A stretch of 38,485 nucleotides of DNA from Bradyrhizobium nivariense (lineage in GTDB: Bacteria > Pseudomonadota > Alphaproteobacteria > Rhizobiales > Xanthobacteraceae): contig NZ_JARVWW010000052.1 of assembly GCF_029846715.1 (NCBI RefSeq), forward strand, positions 1 through 38,485, in the 5' to 3' direction. Below the pieces are notes generated by a model. The model was not told where the DNA came from, did no database searches, and worked only from the letters and a program-made list of their open reading frames with translations. This document shows positions 1 through 7,979 of this stretch, piece after piece (the stretch's first letter is position 1; every line of letters starts with the position of its first letter). A program made the position numbers and the translations under genes.

Positions 1-41
1 TCCTCGGCGTCGAGCCATTGCTGGCAGCCATGCGGGCGTGA
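1..41 (+). CDS. Possible C-terminal end of a gene entering from the left
   Basis: From base 3 a plus-strand frame reads Leu-Gly-Val-Glu-Pro-Leu-Leu-Ala-Ala-Met-Arg-Ala and stops at TGA (39-41). The residues and the G/C-ended codons are compatible with the tail of a real protein, but twelve codons cannot identify a family. The 146 bases between this stop and the end of the Crp-like gene show nothing recognisable. Confidence 0.3.
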   Translation, partial: LGVEPLLAAMRA

Positions 42-187
42 GGCGCGGGCAGCGGACTCAATAGCGACACCGACGGCCGCCTTCGTCGCATGGAGGTGAT
101 GCGGAGCCGCGTTTTTACACAGCCTGGACCCAAAGCGGTCATCGCAAATGGTCAGTCCCAATTGTCCATTCCTCCCCGAGCTCATCT

Positions 188-961
188 CTATGCGCCGGAG
201 GCGACGACGGCGCTTTGCCGGAACGGCGGATGGGCAGGCTGCGGCGCCGACAATTCCTGGCAATACATCCGATCGATGTTGCGCTGCATGAGCGCATAAC
301 AATCGCATGCGACCTTCTCGAGCCGCGCCCGATCGATCTCCATAAACCCGCGCCGGTCGGACGGGACGGCGCCGGACTCGCGTAGCTTGCTCATCGTCAG
401 AGTCACTGTGGTCCGCCGCACCCCAAGCAATTGCGCAAGCGCCTCCTGCGTCACCGGAAGGGGGTTATCGGGAACGCGGTCGTGAAGCTGCAGGAGCCAT
501 CGCGCCATGCGACAATCCACCCGGTGCAGCGCGTTGCAAGCGGCTACGTGCTGGAGCTGCAATAACACCGCGCGGGCGTGGACCTGCACGACATTCCTGA
601 TGGCTGCGCTTTGCGCATAGGCAGCCCGAAACCTGGCGGCGGAAATCAGCGACGCTGTGCCGGCCATGCGAACAATCGCGGTCACGGATGAAAGCGACGG
701 GCCAAGCGCGGAGAACGAGGCCAAAGCGCCTTCCCGTCCCATCAAGGTCGTTGCGACCGATTGCCCGTCCGGCATATCGAGCATGAAGGCGATTGCGCCG
801 CTATGGGGAAAATAAACCGGGTCGAGCTCATCGCCCGACCGCACCAGGACGGCATCGGGTTCGAACGAGACCTTCTGGAAGTAGGGCGCGAGCAGGCCGA
901 GATCCGCCGGCGGCAACGCCGCCAGTAGCCGATTCCCGACGCCGGTGCGGTGGGCGGTCAC
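188..961 (-). CDS. Crp/Fnr family transcriptional regulator
   Basis: This is a 257-residue regulator with an N-terminal cyclic-nucleotide-binding-like beta-roll (about residues 10-125, with the PHSGAIAF and GREGAL stretches typical of the fold) and a C-terminal winged helix (about 145-225, containing QEALAQLLGVRRTTVT as the helix-turn-helix). No N-terminal cysteine cluster of the Fnr type is present, so oxygen sensing through an iron-sulfur centre is not indicated. The frame is open upstream to 1024, but the GTG at 961 places the start just before the conserved region and has a weak purine stretch upstream. It is the last gene in the low-GC-looking left part and reads away from the MarR remnant. 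Its ligand and targets cannot be told from sequence. Confidence 0.88.
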   Translation of the reverse strand: MTAHRTGVGNRLLAALPPADLGLLAPYFQKVSFEPDAVLVRSGDELDPVYFPHSGAIAFMLDMPDGQSVATTLMGREGALASFSALGPSLSSVTAIVRMAGTASLISAARFRAAYAQSAAIRNVVQVHARAVLLQLQHVAACNALHRVDCRMARWLLQLHDRVPDNPLPVTQEALAQLLGVRRTTVTLTMSKLRESGAVPSDRRGFMEIDRARLEKVACDCYALMQRNIDRMYCQELSAPQPAHPPFRQSAVVASGA

Positions 962-1200
962 GATGCTTTCTCGTGAACGAGTACCAGTACCCAATGAACG
1001 ACGGCATCCATTTAGTTCATCCACGATGATTATCCGAAATACGAATTACCGAACGAAACTATCCAAACAGAGCCATCAGTCGAGATCAAGTACGGATAAT
1101 TGCGGAGAGCTTTCCTCGCCGCGGAAACAGGATCTTGCATAAATCATACTATTCACGGATCCTTGCCACTCAGCGAGGTTCCCGCGAAGTGATCGAGCTG

Positions 1201-1705
1201 CTAGCGATCGCGTTTGCCCTTGGTCGTGCCCTTGGTCGTCGGCAACGGGCAATTGGTGCACACCCTGTCGTCGCACCTGCGGCAGATCGTGAAGCGATCC
1301 AGCTCGGAGGTGTCCTGCCTCGCCAGCAACTCGTGTAGCAGCGTTCCAAGTCGCTTCGTTTCGGCCAGCGACAGCACATCCAGAAGCGACGCGACGGCTG
1401 AAAGCCGGGACGCCATCAGATCGGTCCGGGCCGCGGCGCCGGTGGCCGTCAGGTACAAGGCGATCTCCCGGCCGTCCGGGCCTGCGCTCGACAAGCCGGT
1501 CCGACACCAGACGGTCGACCAACCGGACGGTTCCAGAATGCGACAGGCCCAAGATCCGCCGCAGCTTGTCGTTGGTCATGCCCTGGCCATAGCCGATGAC
1601 GACGAGCGCCGCAGGCGTCTCACCGCCACGGCCGATGACCTCGCGCGCGCCCTGCTCGATACGATCCATGACGGCGAGCGAGCTAAGGAAGCGCGACGAC
1701 GACAT
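1201..1705 (-). pseudogene. MarR-type regulator with four-cysteine tail, frameshifted
   Basis: Two overlapping minus-strand frames together make one MarR-family protein. The frame from 1705 carries the winged helix (MTNDKLRRILGLSHSGTVR, then the wing ending VERRPG). The frame from about 1479 down to the stop at 1201 carries the rest of the wing (PDGREIALYLTATG), the dimerisation helices and a C-terminal Cys-x2-Cys-x4-Cys-x2-Cys motif (CRRCDDRVCTNC). The break is near 1480, at a run of G on the plus strand; skipping one base there restores continuity. Beyond the shift the first frame continues as non-conserved Arg-rich sequence to 1076. The start is uncertain (ATG at 1705 or 1669, neither with a clear ribosome site). 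It lies 77 bases downstream of the GH130 gene on the same strand and may have regulated that operon. A sequencing error is the main alternative to a real pseudogene. Confidence 0.75.
1216..1239. repeat. Exact tandem 12-bp repeat in the MarR tail
   Basis: The 12-mer GCCCTTGGTCGT occurs twice with no gap. On the minus strand it encodes two near-identical four-residue units (TKGT, TKGK) just after the cysteine motif and just before the stop. It is a multiple of three, so copy-number change would not alter the frame. Confidence 0.8.
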
Positions 1706-1782
1706 GGAGCATGGCGATGAGTACCCGCCGACCGCTTCACCGGTTTTTTCAGTCTCACCGGCCGGATCGAATTCGAGAACGG

Positions 1783-3099
1783 TCAGCGCAGGTCCAATGC
1801 GCTCCTGTCCATAGCCGCGATCAAGGATGCGATCTCGATGGTCGCGAAATTGCAGAAGGTGTCCGAGACCGCATAAGGGAAGATGATCTTGTCGCGATGG
1901 CGCATCGCGCCGCAGGTATAGACGACGTTTGGAACATATCCTTCCCGTTCGGAAGGGTCTGGGCGCAAGAGCGGCTCGCGCAAGCGGCCGAGCACCTTCG
2001 AAGGGTCTTTTTTATCCAGCAACGCGGCCCCGATCGAATATTTTCGCACAGGGCCGACGCCGTGCGTTAGCAGCAGCCAGCCTACGTCGAGTTCGATCGG
2101 TGATCCGCAATTGCCGATCTGCACGAATTCCCAGGGGTATCGAGGCTTCAGAATCGGCTGGCCACCATCCCACGTATGAAGATCGTCGGAAAAGATCAGA
2201 TAGAGGTTTTCGTTATCCTGGCGCGCGATCATCGCATATCTGCCCTCGATCTTGCGCGGGAATAACGCCATGCCCTTGTTGCGCGCGGCATTGCCCTTCA
2301 AGGTCGATAGCCGGAACGATACAAAATCGGACGTCTCGATCAGCTCCGACCGGATCGCCCGTCCGCTATAGGCGGTGTAGGTCGCGTAGTAGATCTTCTG
2401 TCCGGCGTCGCTGAAGTGCACAAAGCGGGCATCCTCGATCCCGTTCGACTGCGCTTCGGTGACCGGAAAAATCACCCGCTCGCTCAGATCTTCTCCAGCC
2501 GCGAAAGTAACGTCAATCCCGTCGCCGCCGGGGCCCGATGTCAGTCTGACAAGATCGGGGCTGGATGCAAGACGCGCCGTCGGGTCGATGGTCACGGCTC
2601 CGTCTGCCGCAATAAGCCCCGACCGAAATGTCAGGGAAGACACATGACCCTCGCCGACGGCACGAAGACTTAGGATGAAGCGGAGGCTGCCTTCCGCCGT
2701 TCCGGACTGATCGGGATGTGGCACGATACTCGGATTGAACAATGCCGAAGCCTCGAACGAATATTCGTTGAGAAAATAGGCGCCCGCGAGTTGGCGCTGG
2801 ACCCGTGTGAACACAGCATGGTCAGCCAGCGCCTCTTCCATTTCCGCGGCGCGTGCCTCGAAGATCTGCAACAGGTTGCGGTGACGGCCGAGGAAATTCT
2901 CCAGAACGTCGGCCAATTGCCGGTCAGCCGCCTCGGGATCGAGCGCGAGGACCCGTTCGACGATATGGTTGGCGCGGGTCTTGTCCGTCGGATTGAGGTC
3001 GCGTGGCTCCGTTGCCGGCTTGAAAGGGCGAACGATCACACGGGTCGGGTCCGGCCGCAGTTGAAGGGCTTGGCGTTTGAGGAAGGGAGATTGCAACAA
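1783..3099 (-). CDS. GH130 family glycoside phosphorylase/hydrolase (mannoside-type)
   Basis: The protein has about 438 residues. Stretches typical of GH130 five-bladed propellers appear in order: RVIVRPF near the N-terminus, FNPSIV, NGIEDARFV, NKGMALFPRKI, NCGSPIELDVGWLLLTHGVG and the C-terminal YVPNVVYTCGA then FPYAVSDT. GH130 enzymes mostly phosphorolyse or hydrolyse beta-mannosides; the exact linkage cannot be deduced. The frame is open to 3480 but that part overlaps the upstream glycosyltransferase. The conserved RVIVRPF lies upstream of the first internal ATG, so the likely start is TTG at 3099 (or 3096), with a GAGG a few bases upstream. It begins 43 bases after the glycosyltransferase stop, consistent with the last place in the operon. 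Family confidence is high; substrate is inferred from ManA next door. Confidence 0.85.
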   Translation of the reverse strand: MLQSPFLKRQALQLRPDPTRVIVRPFKPATEPRDLNPTDKTRANHIVERVLALDPEAADRQLADVLENFLGRHRNLLQIFEARAAEMEEALADHAVFTRVQRQLAGAYFLNEYSFEASALFNPSIVPHPDQSGTAEGSLRFILSLRAVGEGHVSSLTFRSGLIAADGAVTIDPTARLASSPDLVRLTSGPGGDGIDVTFAAGEDLSERVIFPVTEAQSNGIEDARFVHFSDAGQKIYYATYTAYSGRAIRSELIETSDFVSFRLSTLKGNAARNKGMALFPRKIEGRYAMIARQDNENLYLIFSDDLHTWDGGQPILKPRYPWEFVQIGNCGSPIELDVGWLLLTHGVGPVRKYSIGAALLDKKDPSKVLGRLREPLLRPDPSEREGYVPNVVYTCGAMRHRDKIIFPYAVSDTFCNFATIEIASLIAAMDRSALDLR

Positions 3100-3142
3100 A
3101 ATGGCCTCGATGGGTTGAAGGAGGAAATCGTAATCGGCGCCG

Positions 3143-5419
3143 TCAAGCGACCAGCGGAGCAGGCTTGGCCCGGCTTTCGCTGAGGCGGGCAATTTGCCGA
3201 ATCTCGGAGAGGCCGAGCAAATACGACACCACGGATTCCCCTCCCCGATTCTCATTAGGACGGTCGGGGTGCAGGCCGTCCCGGCAGCTTCCGGTTTCCA
3301 AATCGACCAGCGAGGCTGACAAATCGTTACTGCCCAGAAACCACGCGAATACCCGTGCGGCTTCGGCTTTCCACTCGGCATCGTGATCGGCCCGCCACGC
3401 GGCGAGGCATGCCGCGATGGTCGCCGCGGCCTCCAGCGGCTGCTGGTCGAAAGCTTGCGATGGTTGGCGTCGATCACCAAATCCCGCCGTGCCGATCGGG
3501 CGGAATTGGCCCTTCGCCGAGGTTTGCCGGTTCACAAGCCAGCGCAGCGACTCCAGGCCGATATCGACATAGCGCTTTGTCTTGCTGGCCAGGCCGGTAA
3601 TGATCAGCGCCTGGGGCAAGCGAGCGTTATCGTAGGCCAACCCATCCTCGAACCAGACCCAATCGCCGGTTGCCACGGTGTCGAAGATCAAAATCAACCG
3701 ATCGGCAAGCACGGCACGCAGGCGGGTCGCCTGGAAATCGTCCGGAACAGCCGAGCAGTAAGCATCGAGCCCCAGCAACACGAACGCCCAGGCACGGGGC
3801 GAACGAAAACTTTCCACTGTCGCCATCGCTTCGGAAAACAGCGCCGCGGCCCATGAGCGGCGCGACGGGTTGGCATCGGTAAGCGCGCACACGCCCAAGG
3901 CCCAGAGCGTGCGTCCGTGGCTGTCCTCCGACCCCCTGTCCTCCAACCAGCAGCGGTTGAAGCCCATGAAATTGCGAAATCGTCGTGTATCCGGATTCCA
4001 GGCGTGCTGGACGAAGGCGGCAAATCGCGCCGTCAGGGCTTCCGGCAGCCGCTCTTCGCCCGGATTGTTGAGCGCGCAGGCCACGAGCAGCGCCCGGGCG
4101 TTGTCGTCGACGCAATAGCCGTGGGCACGATCCGGCACGCTATGAACGGCATGCTGAAACAGTCCTGTGTCGTCGCACATCGACAGGAAATGGCCGAGCT
4201 GCATTTCCGGCGGCGCGCGGCTGTCGCGCAGCAGCGTACCGGTATCCGTGCGCGCAATGGTCTTGAGCCGATGCCGGCGCCCGGCGTTCTCGAATACCGA
4301 CATATAGCGTTCGGCGGTCCTTTCCCATGTCATCGCGCGGCTGCTCGAATAGGCGCGCTTGCGCATCGCTTGCCGAAGCACGTCGTTGGTGAGCAGCTTG
4401 GCGATTTCGATGCCAAGCGCTGCCGCATCGCCAAACGGAACCAGGATGCCCCGGCCATCGGCTAATAGTTCGCGGGCATGCCAATACGGGGTGGAAACCA
4501 CGGCTTTACCGAGCCCGAAACTATAGGCCAGCGTGCCCGACGTCATCTGGGCCTCACTGAGGTACGGCGTTACGTAGACGTCGGACATCGAGATGAAATC
4601 GAGCAGCGTTTTCTTGTCGACGAACTGATCGAGGAACACCACGTGATCCTCGACTCCAGCCCGGCGCGCATGCGCCATCAGGGCCTCACGATAGGCTTCG
4701 CCCCGATCGCGCACGAGGTTGGGATGCGTCGCACCGAGCACGACGTAAACGGCGTCGGGGCGGGTCTTCAGAATCGAAGGCATCGCATCGATCATGACTT
4801 CGATACCCTTGTTCGGCGACAGCAACCCGAATGTCAGGATGACCGACTTATTGCTGAATCCGAGCGCAGCCTTGGCCGCGTCGGGTTCGACGAACGCAAA
4901 TTCCGGGATGCCGTGCGGGATGATTTCGATCTTCTCGTCAGCCACGTGATAGACGGAGCGCAACAACTCCCGACCTTTTTCAGCCATCACGACGACCTTG
5001 GACGAGGACTCGACGATGCGCGCGATGACATCGCGCTGAACCTCTGTCGGCTCGGACAGGACCGTATGCAGCGTTGTCACGATCGGTAGGGTCAGGCGCG
5101 ACAAAAGCGCCATGAGCTGACCTCCGGCTTCGCCGCCGAAAATGCCGAATTCATGCTGCAGCGAAACGGCCTCGAAGCCGCCGCTGTTCAGGTAGGCGGC
5201 CGCACGGACATAATCATCTTGCCGGTCGTCGTTGATCTCCAGGCCCACGGTGGGAGGATAATCGTAGACCTGGCCGTGATCGGTCATCGCAACGATGACA
5301 GTCTCCAGATCACCCCGGGACGCCGCAATGGCGCTCTGCAAGTCGGTGGTAAAGGTCGCAATGCCGCAGCGGCGGGGAAGCGAATTTCCGATGAATGCGA
5401 TACGATTTACGGCAGCCAA
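3143..5419 (-). CDS. GT4 glycosyltransferase fused to an alpha/alpha-toroid-like domain
   Basis: This 758-residue protein has two parts. The first 370 or so residues are a GT-B fold glycosyltransferase of family 4: the N-terminal acceptor loop (NSLPRRCGIATFTTDL), the LTFGLLSPNKG strand opening the donor domain, and the SEAQMTSGTLAYSFGLG region that normally binds the nucleotide-sugar. The remaining residues contain repeated helix pairs with HGYCVDDNARALL, WVWFEDGLAYDNARLPQAL and DGLHPDRPNENRGGES, resembling (alpha/alpha)6 toroids of the GH and epimerase type; I do not recognise the exact family. The frame is open to 5689, but the TTG at 5419 has GGAG nine bases upstream and sits just before the conserved strand. 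It overlaps the manA stop by 13 bases, suggesting translational coupling. Mannosyl transfer is an inference from neighbours. Confidence 0.85.
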   Translation of the reverse strand: MAAVNRIAFIGNSLPRRCGIATFTTDLQSAIAASRGDLETVIVAMTDHGQVYDYPPTVGLEINDDRQDDYVRAAAYLNSGGFEAVSLQHEFGIFGGEAGGQLMALLSRLTLPIVTTLHTVLSEPTEVQRDVIARIVESSSKVVVMAEKGRELLRSVYHVADEKIEIIPHGIPEFAFVEPDAAKAALGFSNKSVILTFGLLSPNKGIEVMIDAMPSILKTRPDAVYVVLGATHPNLVRDRGEAYREALMAHARRAGVEDHVVFLDQFVDKKTLLDFISMSDVYVTPYLSEAQMTSGTLAYSFGLGKAVVSTPYWHARELLADGRGILVPFGDAAALGIEIAKLLTNDVLRQAMRKRAYSSSRAMTWERTAERYMSVFENAGRRHRLKTIARTDTGTLLRDSRAPPEMQLGHFLSMCDDTGLFQHAVHSVPDRAHGYCVDDNARALLVACALNNPGEERLPEALTARFAAFVQHAWNPDTRRFRNFMGFNRCWLEDRGSEDSHGRTLWALGVCALTDANPSRRSWAAALFSEAMATVESFRSPRAWAFVLLGLDAYCSAVPDDFQATRLRAVLADRLILIFDTVATGDWVWFEDGLAYDNARLPQALIITGLASKTKRYVDIGLESLRWLVNRQTSAKGQFRPIGTAGFGDRRQPSQAFDQQPLEAAATIAACLAAWRADHDAEWKAEAARVFAWFLGSNDLSASLVDLETGSCRDGLHPDRPNENRGGESVVSYLLGLSEIRQIARLSESRAKPAPLVA

Positions 5420-6372
5420 TTTGGCGTCTCCGATTGTTTGAGCGCGGCGGTCTCGAAGGGGGACGGGACGAGGGCGCTGGGAAAAGCGTGCGGTCCGCGA
5501 CTGGCGCCCGCGACGCTGCGCTCTATTAACGCAGCAGGGTTTACGTTCGGGCCGGGATAGGCCAGCAGCGCTTTCAACCCGTTCGCACCTACCTCGATTT
5601 CCGCATGGTCGGCTTCCAGGAAAACGGCGTCCCCCTGCGCCAGCCGCGTCGAGCCGAGTTGGGCGTGACCTTCGATCGCCAGCAGCCAAGTCTCTTTCGG
5701 TGCGTCGAGCATCCAGACGGAACCCGGAGCAAGGTCAGTTTGCTCCAGCGCAAAATAGGAATTGACCGTGAGGGCCGTTCGCGCGCCGCTCAGACGTTCG
5801 GAAGGCGATTGGATTTCGCGAGGGCCTGCCGTTGCCACCGCGACGGCATCTTCGATGTGCAGTTGGCGCTCTCGTCCATAGTCGTACAGCCGGAACGTGG
5901 TGTCGCTGTGCTGCTGGATTTCGACGAGCACGATGCCAGCGCCGATCGCATGAATGGTTCCAGCGGGAATGAAAATGACGTCGCCCGGATGAACCGGGTG
6001 CCAATGCACGATATCGGCGATCGAGCCATCGGTGACCGCGGTTCGCAACTCGGCGGCGGAGCGCGGATAGTTCAGTCCCACCGCGACCTTGGCACCGGGG
6101 ATCGTGGAGACGATGTACCAAGCTTCGGTCTTGCCGTTGGCAAGCCCGATCGAGCGCGCGAACGCATCATCCGGATGAACTTGAATCGACAGCGGCTCGG
6201 TGGTGAAGAGCATTTTGAGCAGCAACGCCGTCTTGGGCGCGGCAAGACCCGGGCGCTCAAACCACAATTCCCCGATCGGGCCGTCGCTCGTCGACGCCAG
6301 GCTCCAGGGACGCAGATCGAGGCTGCCCCAGGGCTTCGGCTTGGTTCGCACGATGGCATGCTCGATCGTCAA
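5407..6372 (-). CDS. manA: Class I mannose-6-phosphate isomerase
   Basis: The 321-residue product interconverts mannose-6-phosphate and fructose-6-phosphate, supplying mannose-1-phosphate and GDP-mannose synthesis. Cupin metal-site motifs of type I enzymes are present: the N-terminal KPWGS, QVHPDD (Gln and His ligands), KTEAWYI (Glu ligand) and PAGTIHAIG (His ligand), followed by EIQQHSDTTFRLYDYGR. It is shorter than the E. coli enzyme, as is usual for bacterial short-form proteins. The start is TTG at 6372: the first internal ATG is at residue 53, after the required KPWGS motif, and AGAGG lies five bases upstream of the TTG. It is second in the TTG operon, 24 bases after the 63-residue gene, and its end overlaps the next gene. 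Confidence 0.93.
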   Translation of the reverse strand: MTIEHAIVRTKPKPWGSLDLRPWSLASTSDGPIGELWFERPGLAAPKTALLLKMLFTTEPLSIQVHPDDAFARSIGLANGKTEAWYIVSTIPGAKVAVGLNYPRSAAELRTAVTDGSIADIVHWHPVHPGDVIFIPAGTIHAIGAGIVLVEIQQHSDTTFRLYDYGRERQLHIEDAVAVATAGPREIQSPSERLSGARTALTVNSYFALEQTDLAPGSVWMLDAPKETWLLAIEGHAQLGSTRLAQGDAVFLEADHAEIEVGANGLKALLAYPGPNVNPAALIERSVAGASRGPHAFPSALVPSPFETAALKQSETPNWLP

Positions 6373-6396
6373 GCGGACCTCTCAAAGTCTGTGCGA

Positions 6397-6588
6397 TCAA
6401 TCGTTGACCGTTCGTGCCGGGCGCGGGCCGGTCCAGGGCGGGAGCGCATCCCATTCAGCCCTTCGCATGCGGCGTTCTTCATCGCCGACTTTGACGAAGA
6501 CAAACGGAGCGTCGTCCTGCCCGGTCTTCGATCCAGTGAATGTGGCCGGAAGCCCGTTCGAGTTTCGGACAACTGCTGTATTTGCCAA
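6397..6588 (-). CDS. Small conserved-looking protein, 63 residues
   Basis: A short soluble protein rich in charged residues, with no signal peptide or membrane segment and no motif I recognise; its middle reads DDAPFVFVKVGDEERRM. The start is TTG at 6588, strongly supported by GGGAGG six bases upstream on the minus strand. It ends 24 bases before manA, so it is probably the first gene of the mannoside operon. Function unknown; a role linked to the operon is only positional. Confidence 0.65.
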   Translation of the reverse strand: MANTAVVRNSNGLPATFTGSKTGQDDAPFVFVKVGDEERRMRRAEWDALPPWTGPRPARTVND

Positions 6589-7024
6589 GTAACCTCCCGA
6601 CCGATCTGCGTGCGAGATCGCTGCTGCAGGTCAATTAAAAATGGATTCCCGATGCATGAAGGCCGACGCAGCGGCCAGCAGAACAAGGAAAACGGGCATC
6701 GGCACCGGAGGTACCAACCACTCCAGGAGATTTGTATTTTGGGGTATCAGACATCCAACCGCCTTCTTGGTTGAGGCGGGAGCGCAATGCTCTCAGTCAC
6801 CGATAACTGCCTAGGGCGGGCGGTGATCTCGAATATATAGGAACGCCGTCACCCAATAGCGAGACGAGAGCATCAATCAGATCGGCTTTATTAGCTGTAT
6901 CTTTGTGTTGGCATTGCTCTATGGTGACAAGACCTGACGTCTGAGTTGACGAGGGACATTTGCTCAATCGCAACCCTAACTGGCTGATCCCCTCGTCGTG
7001 AGGGTCTCGGCTATCGGATGTCGC
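6589..7024. other. Divergent intergenic region, 436 bp
   Basis: This separates the minus-strand TTG operon from the plus-strand pair of small genes and should contain both promoters. It looks visibly less GC-rich than the rest of the window. No clear sigma-factor box, operator dyad or RNA structure was recognised. A minus-strand frame at 6631-6717 could encode a 28-residue hydrophobic peptide, but start and codon bias are weak. Confidence 0.6.
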
Positions 7025-7312
7025 ATGGTTTCAACGGATCATTTCCGGCAGGAGATTCGATCCCGGCTCGAATTGGCGAGCGCGCAAGGCCTTCAGAACG
7101 TGACCATCGAATGTGGCGAGCTTTACCGGTCCGTGAGCAAGCTGCCCCTTTTCGATCGATGGATGATCTTCTGCTGCAACGCGATGCGCGCGGAAATGAC
7201 CTTGACCGATCGTTTGATTTTCGATGACAGCAACGCAAGCCTGCTAACCATTCACTATGCATTGCCACGACATCAAAAGCGGCCGAAAGCAAACCAGGTA
7301 CGATTGGGGTAA
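7025..7312 (+). CDS. Small protein of unknown function, 95 residues
   Basis: The ATG at 7025 gives 95 residues; the frame is open to 6998. The sequence has an amphipathic N-terminal helix (DHFRQEIRSRLELA), a central GELYRSV, and FCCNAMRAEM followed by a basic tail. This pattern reminds me of a small family found beside HNH-type nucleases in rhizobia (a GDLHR-like motif then CC-x-MRAEM), but the resemblance is from memory and no nuclease lies next to it. It is followed after 18 bases by another small gene on the same strand, so the two are probably co-transcribed. Confidence 0.6.
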   Translation: MVSTDHFRQEIRSRLELASAQGLQNVTIECGELYRSVSKLPLFDRWMIFCCNAMRAEMTLTDRLIFDDSNASLLTIHYALPRHQKRPKANQVRLG

Positions 7313-7330
7313 CTCGATGCGTTGGCTCCA

Positions 7331-7588
7331 ATGACCAGTTTGTCGCTGCTGCTGTTGCAGAACGGGTTGCCCGATCTTCCAGTGGTGCTCATCGAGCCTC
7401 ATCGAAATCGCGGCGAGATCTGGCGCATCAAATTCAACTATGACATTGACGAGCCGCTCTCGATGAGCGCCGAACAGGCATCGTCATTGGCAACTGATCT
7501 CCATCAAATAGGCGCAGACGAGCTAGCCGACGAGATCGACGACGCGGTCAGAAGTGCGACGCGTTATAGCACGATGGGATCGCGATAG
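7331..7588 (+). CDS. Small acidic protein of unknown function, 85 residues
   Basis: The ATG at 7331 gives an 85-residue acidic protein with a hydrophobic N-terminus (LSLLLLQNG, too short for a clear signal peptide), a beta-rich centre (GEIWRIKFNYDID) and a C-terminal helix full of Asp and Glu. I do not recognise a family. No strong ribosome site is visible, and a TTG at 7322 is the alternative start. It is 18 bases after the preceding small gene, and its last 25 bases overlap the end of the PAS remnant on the other strand. Confidence 0.5.
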   Translation: MTSLSLLLLQNGLPDLPVVLIEPHRNRGEIWRIKFNYDIDEPLSMSAEQASSLATDLHQIGADELADEIDDAVRSATRYSTMGSR

Positions 7589-7827
7589 GCGTTGTCCCTG
7601 GGTGCCATGTCAACGCAAGGATCGGCCTGAAGGCATTTGAGGGTGAGAATTCCGGCATCGCGGCCGAGCATCTCAGCGCGCGCGAATTTCCAGATCCGCT
7701 CCGCAGCGGCGTTGAAGTGCGTGATGCGATGCGCGCTATCGACGATGACGACGCCATCGTCGGCGCGTTCGAACGCAGCCAACAGCACTTCCGGAATTTC
7801 TGTCACAGGACAACCGGAGGCAGACAT
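7564..7827 (-). pseudogene. Truncated PAS-domain sensor remnant
   Basis: The ATG at 7827 gives 87 residues. Residues 10-60 are a recognisable PAS start (EVLLAAFERADDGVVIVDS, HRITHFNAAAERIWKF, EMLGRDAG), the arrangement seen at the N-terminus of DosP-like or other cyclic-di-GMP and histidine kinase sensors. The domain then ends after about half its usual length in unrelated residues, and no GGDEF, EAL or kinase domain follows in any minus-strand frame. A stand-alone half PAS would not fold normally, so I call it a remnant. No good ribosome site precedes the ATG or the alternative TTG at 7860. Confidence 0.6.
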
Positions 7828-7979
7828 CGTAGGACCGGGGGCATCGGGAAGATGCGGCAATCGACGCTAGCGCTGCGATGGTGTCCAAGATGTTTTTGCA
7901 GTCCCGTCGCACCACGCCAAGACGCGAGATGCTTAACGTTCTGCGAAAGAAGCGAAGGCAATGCGGTGCGTGCGGAACC

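Noticed and set aside
90..299. A 69-codon plus-strand frame overlapping the end of the Crp-like gene
   Set aside because: Most of it lies antisense to the conserved regulator and it has no motif or convincing ribosome site.
6631..6717. A 28-codon minus-strand hydrophobic frame upstream of the 63-residue gene
   Set aside because: TTG start with a ribosome site too close, and only about 17 of 28 third positions are G or C.
6840..6865. GGAAC on the plus strand in the divergent gap at 6589-7024
   Set aside because: No GTT-type -10 at 16 or 17 bases; the box is unsupported.
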